Origin: Xanthobacteraceae bacterium
GTDB taxonomy: Bacteria; Pseudomonadota; Alphaproteobacteria; Rhizobiales; Xanthobacteraceae
NCBI GenBank assembly: GCA_019752575.1
Contig: JAIELW010000030.1
Span: 1 to 32,124 of the forward strand
Reading direction: 5' to 3'
Length of the DNA: 32,124 bases
Shown: positions 26,704-32,124 of the stretch, piece by piece
Layout of the letters: each line of letters begins with the position of its first letter
Numbering within the stretch: the first letter of the stretch is position 1
Translations under genes and position numbers: made by a program
Notes under the pieces: generated by a model
What the model saw: the letters and a program-made list of their open reading frames with translations, nothing else
Told to the model about the DNA's origin: nothing
The model's database searches: none

Positions 26704-26764
26704 GACTACCCCCGCCGCTCTGCACAGCGGGAAATCTAGACTCGTATTCCTTAGCGGACAATCC

Positions 26765-27640
26765 TCAGGCGCCGCGCTGCGCTTTGTCTTTCTGGTTCTG
26801 GGCCACGATCGCATCGCGCGCGGCTTTCCACTGTGCGTCGCCCCATTCGCGCAGTTCGTAGAAGTTTCCGCCGGTCGCTAACGCCTGCGCGCCGTCCATT
26901 GCGATCATTTCGCCCGAGAGCCAGTCGCAGCCGGGCGACATCAGGAACGCCGCAAGATTCTGAAGCTCCTCGAGCGTGCCGGCGCGACCCATCGGATTGC
27001 GCGCTGCCGTGCGCGCGCCCGGCTTCTCGCCGGGGTTCAGCCGTTTGCTCATGCCTTCAGTCGGAATTTCGCCGGGCGCGATGGCATTCAGACGAATGCC
27101 GTAACGGCCCCACTCGGAAGCCAGCGAAGTTGTCATGGCCGCAACCGCCGCCTTGCTCATGGCCGAAGGCACTACGAACGGACCGCCGTTTCGCACCCAG
27201 GTGACCGAGACCGAAACGACGTTGCCTTTGTGCTTGCCCGCGATCCAGCGCTTGCCGACGGCTTGTGTGACATAGAACGTGCCGCGCATCACGATGTTCG
27301 CAACCGCGTCGAAGCCGTTCGGCGAAAGATCTTCGGTGCGGGAGATGAAATTGCCGGCCGCGTTGTTGACGAGGCCCGTCAGCGGGCCTTGCTTGAATAT
27401 CTCGCCGACCATCGCATCGACCGCCGCAGCATCGCGAATATCGACGCCATAAGACGAGACCTTGCCGCCGTGCGCCTTCATCAATTCGCCCGCAGTGTCC
27501 TCGCAAACCTGCTTGCGCCTTCCGCAAATTGCGATTTCCGCGCCGAGCGACAAAAACTTCTCGCTCATCGCGCGGCCCAAGCCGGTGCCCCCGCCCGTCA
27601 CCAGAATCTTCTGACCCTTCATCAATCCGGGCTGAAACAT
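26765..27640 (-). CDS. SDR oxidoreductase, 2,4-dienoyl-CoA reductase-like
   Basis: A 291-residue short-chain dehydrogenase. The NAD(P)-binding motif is TGGGTGLG (15-22), with NNAAGNFI later. The segment GPFVVPSAMSKAAV, then SEWGRYGIRLNAIAPG and the C-terminal GGNFYELREW, match the dienoyl-CoA-reductase (DECR) branch, which removes double bases of unsaturated acyl-CoA. There is no YxxxK: serine stands at the Tyr position, as in DECR. The DECR catalytic Tyr also appears to be Trp here (VTWVRNGG). The ATG at 27640 follows GGGAGG by five bases. Confidence 0.85.
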   Translation of the reverse strand: MFQPGLMKGQKILVTGGGTGLGRAMSEKFLSLGAEIAICGRRKQVCEDTAGELMKAHGGKVSSYGVDIRDAAAVDAMVGEIFKQGPLTGLVNNAAGNFISRTEDLSPNGFDAVANIVMRGTFYVTQAVGKRWIAGKHKGNVVSVSVTWVRNGGPFVVPSAMSKAAVAAMTTSLASEWGRYGIRLNAIAPGEIPTEGMSKRLNPGEKPGARTAARNPMGRAGTLEELQNLAAFLMSPGCDWLSGEMIAMDGAQALATGGNFYELREWGDAQWKAARDAIVAQNQKDKAQRGA

Positions 27641-27739
27641 CGAAGCCTCCCTTTATTTGTTATCCGGTAACGTCTGCGAAGCCCGCTATTGCGTCAACCG
27701 TCCGGCGCGCTAGGCTGCCGTAACGCCAGCAAAGGTTTG

Positions 27740-28519
27740 ATGCCGCTCATGCGAATTCTCGCCGCTCTCCTGTTCTCTCTATTCATTGCTGGCGGCGCGA
27801 ATGCCCAATCCGGCAGCGGCGATACGCCCTCGCCGTCGCAATCTCCTTCGCAATCGACATCACCGTCACGAAGCCTGAGCAACGCGGAAGCGATTCAGGT
27901 CATCAGCACCGAGTGGAACGAACTGGTCGGATGGTTGCTCATCGGCGAGCGGGTGGTCGCGTCGGATGTACCGCCCGCGGATTGCAAGAGCGAAGCGATG
28001 AACCCGCAGCAGTTCGATTTTCTGCTCAACGCCGAGCGCGCCGGTCTCGTCACCATTCGCTACTGGGATGATCGCGGCGCTTTTCTCAAGGACAAGGACT
28101 ACACGAACAAAGAGAAGATCGAATTTGCCGTGGCCGGCCGCCTGCAGAAGATGACCATCATTCCGACCAAGGAAGCGCAGCAGGAGCAGGTGAAACTCGA
28201 AATTCACAACCGCACCGGCTGTATGAGCTTCAAGGTCGGCCGCTACGAAATCAATACGGTCACCGAAAATCGTTCGCTTCGTAAAGGCACCACGGAGCTC
28301 GCCGCCGTTACGGTTCTTTACCGCGTCGATTACGCACCGATCTACCGCCAGGTTTACACCGCAGGAAAAGTGAAGATCGACAACATGCGCAAGGCGAACG
28401 TGCTCCTGCGCTTCGATCCCCCGCGCAAGCGCTGGCACGCCATCGCCTTCGACGCTGCCAATGCCGGCGAAGAGATCAAGCCCGTGAATGTCCCACAGGC
28501 TTACAAGAAGGTTCAGTAA
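27740..28519 (+). CDS. Secreted protein of unknown function with Ser/Pro linker
   Basis: A 259-residue protein with a signal peptide (MPLMRILAALLFSLFIAGGANA-QSG), then a Ser/Pro/Gln-rich linker of ~25 residues made of repeated SPSQ-like units. A globular part of ~210 residues follows, beta-rich with two cysteines (PADCKS and RTGCMS). Function is not recognised. The start at 27740 follows AAAGG by four bases; ATG at 27749 is an alternative. It is divergent from the SDR gene by about 100 bases, and a REP pair follows its stop. Confidence 0.7.
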   Translation: MPLMRILAALLFSLFIAGGANAQSGSGDTPSPSQSPSQSTSPSRSLSNAEAIQVISTEWNELVGWLLIGERVVASDVPPADCKSEAMNPQQFDFLLNAERAGLVTIRYWDDRGAFLKDKDYTNKEKIEFAVAGRLQKMTIIPTKEAQQEQVKLEIHNRTGCMSFKVGRYEINTVTENRSLRKGTTELAAVTVLYRVDYAPIYRQVYTAGKVKIDNMRKANVLLRFDPPRKRWHAIAFDAANAGEEIKPVNVPQAYKKVQ

Positions 28520-28535
28520 GGCCAGCAGCATTGTC

Positions 28536-28642
28536 ATCCCCGCGAAAGCGGGGATCCATACTCCCTGTGCCTAAGGCATATCTCGAAAGTTTGCGAAAAA
28601 TAATTTCAAGTCGTGGTTATGGGTCCCCGCCTACGCGGGGAC
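28536..28642. repeat. REP pair in inverted orientation (REPIN-like), family B
   Basis: Two palindromes, ATCCCCGC-gaaa-GCGGGGAT (28536-28551 plus flank to 28555) and GTCCCCGC-ctac-GCGGGGAC (28623-28642), each with an eight-base stem. The second with its flank (GGTCCCC... in reverse reading GTCGTCCCCGCGTAGGCGGGG) is an inverted near-copy of the first (GTCATCCCCGCGAAAGCGGGG). About 67 bases lie between. It sits between two convergent genes. The sequence family differs from the pair at 9121-9203. Confidence 0.75.
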
Positions 28643-28660
28643 GACCACTTGTGGAAACGG

Positions 28661-30481
28661 TTACGCCACCTTCTTCGTCACGACCCCCGCGCCTTCCGTG
28701 AGCATCACCTTGTTCAGCAGCTTCACGAGCGCATAGACCGACTCGATCGCAGGCGCCGGCGTGTTCGTGATCTTCGCCATTTCGAGAATGGAGCCGATCA
28801 GCGCTTCGGTTTCGAGCGAGCGGCCCGCTTCTACGTCCTGCAACATCGAGGTCTTGTGCGCACCGACCGACTCCGCGCCGGCGATGCGCTTGTCGATGGT
28901 GACGCGGAAGGTAACGCCGAGCTTCTCCGCGATCTCCTGCGCTTCCTTCATCATGGTCGCCGCAAGTGCGCGCGTCTCCGCGAACTGGCAGATGTCCACG
29001 AGCGTCGCGTGCGTCAGCGCCGAGATCGGGTTGAAGGAGAGATTGCCCCAAGCTTTGAGCCAGATTTCCGAGCGAATGTCTTTCAGCACGCGCGACTTCA
29101 GTCCGGCTTTGACGAACAGATCGTGCAGCGATTTCGTGCGCTCGCGCGTTTTTCCGTCGAGTTCGCCGATCGGGAAGCGGTCGCCCTCGACGTGGTGGAT
29201 CACGCCCGGCGCGGTGATCGCCGCCGCCGGGTAGACCACGCAGCCGATCAGCCGCTCCGCGTCGATCTTCTTCGTGAGCACGCCGGAAGCGTCGAGGCTT
29301 TGCAGACGCTGGTTGTCGTATTTGCCGCCGAGCTTTTGGAAGTACCACCACGGCAGGCCGTTCTGCACGGTGAGCACGACGGTGTCTTTGTCCAGAAGAT
29401 GATCGATGTCGCGCACCACCCCGTCGAGGAAATGCGCTTTCACAGCGAGCACGACGAGGTCCTGTTTGCCCGCTTCGGAGGCCTTGTTCACCGCCTTCAT
29501 CTTCGCGGTCTGCACCTTGCCGTCGTGCCATTCGAGTTTCAGGCCGCCCTTCTGGATTGCCGCAAGATGCGCGCCCTGATCGATCACGGTGACTTCCTCG
29601 CCTGCGAGCGCGAATTTCGCGGCTAACAAGCCGCCGATCGCGCCGGCACCGACCACGCAGATGCGGCGCGGCTTCGGCGCTTCGCCGAGCAGGAACGGCG
29701 ACGGCAACACCTGATCGAACTTGTTCGTGAGCGTGCCGACGCCGTCGATCACGATGTCGACGACGTTGTTCGCCGCTTCCATCACGCCGACGCCGAGCGA
29801 GGTGCCGCAGGCGATGATGTCGCCGGGCATCAGCGTCATGTCCTTGGAAACCGCCGCGACCAGCTTGTGCGGCGGGAAGAACATGTCGGACACCGGATAG
29901 TTCTGCCGCTCCTTGCCGTTCAGCACGGTCTTGATGCGCAGCTTCATCGGATCGACGCCGGCCGTAATCGCGGGTCCGAACACGCCGAAGGTGTCGAAGC
30001 TTTTCGCGCGCGTCCACTGGTCGAAGGTCGGAAACTTCTTCATCAGGTCGACGGCGGTGACGTCGTTCACGCAGGTGTAGCCGAAGATGTAGTCGCCCGC
30101 TTCCGCCTCGGAAATGTTGGAGCACTTCTTGCCGATGACGACGCCGAGCTCGCCTTCGTAAACGATTTTGCCGTCATAGGTGCTGGGGCGGCGGATCGGC
30201 TCGCCGTGCGGATGATAGGCGTTCGGCGCCTTGATGAAATAAAGCGGCTCGGTGGGATGCTGGAAGTCGTTCTTCGCAGCCAACTCGTGGAAGTTGTTCC
30301 AGAGACAGACCATCTTCGAGGGCTCGCAGGGCGTCGTCAGCTTCACCTCGGAGAGTTTCGCGCTCTCGCCCGTCGCTTTGGGATTAGCGAACATGTCGCC
30401 TTCGTGGATTTTGACCGTATCGCCTTCCAGCGTGCCGAATTGCTTTTTGCCGCCGCGTTCGAAGCGAACCCACTGCGTCAT
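28661..30481 (-). CDS. Fusion: fumarylacetoacetase-family domain + ketopantoate reductase-like domain
   Basis: A 606-residue two-domain protein. Residues ~1-255 are an FAH-family domain: metal ligands E109 and E111 in YEGELGVVIG and D140 in CVNDVTA, lysine 160 in RAKSFDTFG and the ending GVGTLTNKF. FAH enzymes hydrolyse C-C bonds in aromatic or dicarboxylate breakdown. After a short linker (~256-273), residues ~274-606 are a PanE/ApbA-type reductase: Rossmann motif VVGAGAIGG, LAVKAH, TVQNGLPWW, and the catalytic lysine 476 in IWLKAWGNLSFNPI. The substrate pair is unknown. The ATG at 30481 has GGAGG five bases upstream; an earlier ATG at 30544 lacks support. Confidence 0.88.
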   Translation of the reverse strand: MTQWVRFERGGKKQFGTLEGDTVKIHEGDMFANPKATGESAKLSEVKLTTPCEPSKMVCLWNNFHELAAKNDFQHPTEPLYFIKAPNAYHPHGEPIRRPSTYDGKIVYEGELGVVIGKKCSNISEAEAGDYIFGYTCVNDVTAVDLMKKFPTFDQWTRAKSFDTFGVFGPAITAGVDPMKLRIKTVLNGKERQNYPVSDMFFPPHKLVAAVSKDMTLMPGDIIACGTSLGVGVMEAANNVVDIVIDGVGTLTNKFDQVLPSPFLLGEAPKPRRICVVGAGAIGGLLAAKFALAGEEVTVIDQGAHLAAIQKGGLKLEWHDGKVQTAKMKAVNKASEAGKQDLVVLAVKAHFLDGVVRDIDHLLDKDTVVLTVQNGLPWWYFQKLGGKYDNQRLQSLDASGVLTKKIDAERLIGCVVYPAAAITAPGVIHHVEGDRFPIGELDGKTRERTKSLHDLFVKAGLKSRVLKDIRSEIWLKAWGNLSFNPISALTHATLVDICQFAETRALAATMMKEAQEIAEKLGVTFRVTIDKRIAGAESVGAHKTSMLQDVEAGRSLETEALIGSILEMAKITNTPAPAIESVYALVKLLNKVMLTEGAGVVTKKVA

Positions 30482-30624
30482 CGTTTCCTCCAACGTATTT
30501 ATTGCGGCGCGGTATATCTCTGCGCTCGGATCGAGCGCGATCATGCCGCTCTGCGGAGCGAAAGCAAGCGCGCGAGCGCAACCTGCCTATGCGCAAGCGT
30601 TTCGGATTATGGCTGCAACCATAC

Positions 30625-31425
30625 TTACTTCGCGGGCGGTGAGAATCCGTGCTTGGCGAGAATTGCCTGCCCGTCCGCTGAGAGAATGTAATCCGCCAGC
30701 CGCTTCGCATTCGCGGACGACCCGTTGACGAGCGTCAGCCCATAATCCGCGCCGACAGCGAGTTGCTCAGGCAGCGCAACAACGTTCTGCGTCGGATTCT
30801 CGCGCTTCGCGACAATCGCATTGGTGCAGTAAGTCAGGAAGATATCGGCCTGCCCTTCTGCAACGACGAGGCCGTAGACGTTCTTGTCTTTCGGCGGCGT
30901 TGGTGAATTCGGGCCGCCGGTAAGCTGCAAGGCTTTCTTGTCGAGCGCGGCGAACGAACCCGGCTGGATCGCATCCGCTTTCTTGAATACTTCCCATGCA
31001 TAGTCGCCGGACGGATCGGCTCTCGGCGTCGATGTGCCGACTTTAATTTTTTCGTCGAGCAACCGGTCGAGCAGATTTGCCGGCGTTACTTCCAGACCGG
31101 GTCGCACCAGCGCGCAGAGGCGGTTGCGCGCGAACATCTGCACGGGGCCAGCCTTGTTTGCTTTCGCCAGCGCCTGCGGATGGTTCATGTTTGCAGAAGC
31201 AAACACTTCCGCCTTTGCGCCGCTTTCGATCTCATCCTTCAGCAAGCCGGATGGACCATATTTCGACTTTACTTCGATCTTCGTCGCCTTCTGAAATTCC
31301 GCTGCCACTTCGTTCAAGGCACCGCGTAAACTTCCCGCCGCATAAAGCATTGCCGCTTCGTTGCCGAGCGCCGGTTCCGTCATCGAAGCCATGATCGCAA
31401 AAACCGAAAGTGTTTTGATGTTCAT
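30625..31425 (-). CDS. Molybdate-type periplasmic binding protein (ModA-like, orphan)
   Basis: A 266-residue exported binding protein with a signal peptide ending near ALGNE. The ModA-type opening LYAAGSLRGALNEVAAEFQ, followed by KYGPSGLLKDEIESGAKAEVFASAN and the late segment VYGLVVAEGQADIFLTYCTN, match the molybdate/tungstate-binding family. Ligand-contact serines (GS, GPSG) are present. No modB or modC is nearby, so the ligand may differ from molybdate. The ATG at 31425 follows GGAGGGAGA by five to six bases. Confidence 0.85.
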   Translation of the reverse strand: MNIKTLSVFAIMASMTEPALGNEAAMLYAAGSLRGALNEVAAEFQKATKIEVKSKYGPSGLLKDEIESGAKAEVFASANMNHPQALAKANKAGPVQMFARNRLCALVRPGLEVTPANLLDRLLDEKIKVGTSTPRADPSGDYAWEVFKKADAIQPGSFAALDKKALQLTGGPNSPTPPKDKNVYGLVVAEGQADIFLTYCTNAIVAKRENPTQNVVALPEQLAVGADYGLTLVNGSSANAKRLADYILSADGQAILAKHGFSPPAK

Positions 31426-31674
31426 TTTTGTCTCCCTCCGGCCAGCGCCGTGCGGGAGAGACTAAGTATGGAAATGCGCGCGTCAATTTTCGTAACGGCT
31501 GCAAATTCGTGCAGCTACGTTCATACGGTTTTGCGGATTTACTCCACGTCTTCGACGCTGTCCGGACCGCCGCGGCAGCGCGCGAAGCGCGGCGAAACCA
31601 GGTTCAGAACGCAAGCAGTGAAGATGTTGCTCTCGATCGGAGCGCGCGCGGAAAGCATGCCTCCCGGCAAAACG

Positions 31675-31899
31675 TTATTCTGCCGCTACGTGATGGCGCG
31701 ATGGAGGCGGGATGTTTCTTCCGAGCGCTCGCGCCTCTTCAATCCAGTTGCCGATTGCGTCCTGCACATGCGCGAGAGCTTCTTCTGGCGTTTCGCCGTC
31801 TGACATGCATCCCGGGAGATCGGGTACCACAGCGATAAATCCACCACCTTCCTGTTCAGGGAGCGGCTCGATCAAAACTGGGTAATCGAGTTTAGTCAT
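31675..31899 (-). CDS. hicB: HicB family antitoxin
   Basis: A 74-residue HicB protein, the antitoxin that binds and inactivates the HicA mRNA interferase. It has the partial RNase-H-like fold pattern (YPVLIEPLPEQEGGGFIAVVPDLPGCMSDGETPEEALAHVQDAI) and no separate DNA-binding tail beyond a short Pro/His-rich end. The start codon overlaps the end of hicA by eight bases, so translation is coupled. It is the last gene before a 249-base gap with nothing recognisable. Confidence 0.9.
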   Translation of the reverse strand: MTKLDYPVLIEPLPEQEGGGFIAVVPDLPGCMSDGETPEEALAHVQDAIGNWIEEARALGRNIPPPSRHHVAAE

Positions 31900-32124
31900 C
31901 GTTGGCTCGTCCAGAGATGAGGTCGATAAAGCGGACTAACTTGCGGATATATACCGGTTTGATTGGCCTGCGGCTCGGTATAGTCAGAATATCACGGCTC
32001 GCGGGATGAGACACCTTGTAATGTGACCCGCCCGAAGGTGGCGTGCAGGTGCCGTATCGGGAGTGGTTGGAATTGAAAGTGGCGTAGTCTCCGGGGTTAT
32101 CAACCTCGCAACATCCGGCGTTAG
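31892..32124 (-). CDS. hicA: HicA family toxin (5' truncated by window end)
   Basis: This is the C-terminal ~76 codons of HicA, an mRNA interferase with a double-stranded-RNA-binding-like fold. The reading frame enters from the window end (first full codon at 32122) and ends with TAA at 31892. It shows CEVDNPGDYATFN, PSGGSHYKVSHPASRDILTIP with the catalytic-type histidine in GGSHYKV, and RPIKPVYIRKLVRFIDLI. Roughly 10-15 residues at the N-terminus are missing. The last eight bases overlap hicB. Confidence 0.85.
   Translation of the reverse strand, partial: NAGCCEVDNPGDYATFNSNHSRYGTCTPPSGGSHYKVSHPASRDILTIPSRRPIKPVYIRKLVRFIDLISGRANDD
32048..32124. repeat. Right copy of perfect 77-bp terminal inverted repeat
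   Basis: This is the exact reverse complement of bases 1-77. Here it lies inside hicA in its natural context, with the frame continuing into the rest of the toxin. The copy at the left end is therefore the suspicious one. Confidence 0.95.

Noticed and set aside
31428-31838. Plus-strand frames over the gap before hicB
   Set aside because: They overlap hicB on the other strand and resemble no family.

Overview
The window reads as one contig from an alphaproteobacterium of the Hyphomicrobiales (Rhizobiales), probably near the Bradyrhizobium/Xanthobacteraceae side. The reasons are the GC-rich sequence, the suf operon order (class I cysteine desulfurase-sufB-sufC-sufD-sufS-sufT-sufA), an Irr-type iron box in front of it, REP-type palindromes typical of that order, and the gene families present. 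Genus cannot be fixed by eye. Content is mostly ordinary chromosomal housekeeping. There is no prophage, integrase, IS transposase, CRISPR array, tRNA or rRNA that I can see.

Layout. (1) 1-956: the 3' part of a GGDEF diguanylate cyclase, joined at base 77/78 to a fragment of hicA; this join is probably an assembly artefact. (2) 961-8214: a minus-strand iron-sulfur assembly operon (desulfurase, sufBCD, sufS, sufT, sufA) followed by a TfoX-domain gene, driven by a good sigma-70-type promoter with an Irr-type operator over its -10 (8334-8376). (3) 8435-17210: an alpha/beta hydrolase, a REP pair, anmK, tyrS, a hairpin, a 1167-residue AsmA/YhdP-like membrane protein, a one-cysteine PrxQ peroxiredoxin and an M23 peptidase. 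(4) 17399-20942: a possible 19-codon leader, two abutting tiny genes, a terminator, fadD and an outer-membrane barrel protein. (5) 21055-24448: an AraC regulator, a DUF1330 gene, a small secreted protein, a clear Pho box, an orphan pstS and a VOC-fold protein. (6) 24606-31425: a DUF155 (RMD1-like) membrane protein, secreted and membrane proteins of unknown function, a dienoyl-CoA-reductase-like SDR, a second REP pair, a fumarylacetoacetase-family/ketopantoate-reductase fusion and an orphan ModA-like binding protein. (7) 31675-32124: a hicAB toxin-antitoxin pair, with hicA cut by the window end.

How the genes work together. The suf genes form one coupled unit: two desulfurases supply sulfur, SufBCD is the scaffold, SufA and SufT act in cluster transfer or maturation, and iron status is probably read by a trans-acting Irr. 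The M23 peptidase, AnmK and the AsmA-like protein are all envelope or peptidoglycan functions. FadD and the SDR suggest fatty acyl-CoA metabolism. PstS behind a Pho box reports phosphate limitation.

The two ends of the window are a perfect 77-base inverted repeat lying in hicA. An exact 77-base self-overlap is a common assembler k-mer length, so the left end should be treated as unproven. I did not find a convincing new multi-gene system. The best leads are the FAH-PanE fusion, the Pho box between pstS and a small secreted gene, the iron box on suf, the 17.4 kb leader region and the contig-end structure. No gene-free stretch exceeds 300 bases; the largest (17211-17398, 8215-8434, 25476-25687, 31426-31674) are covered in the features or, for 31426-31674, hold nothing I recognise.
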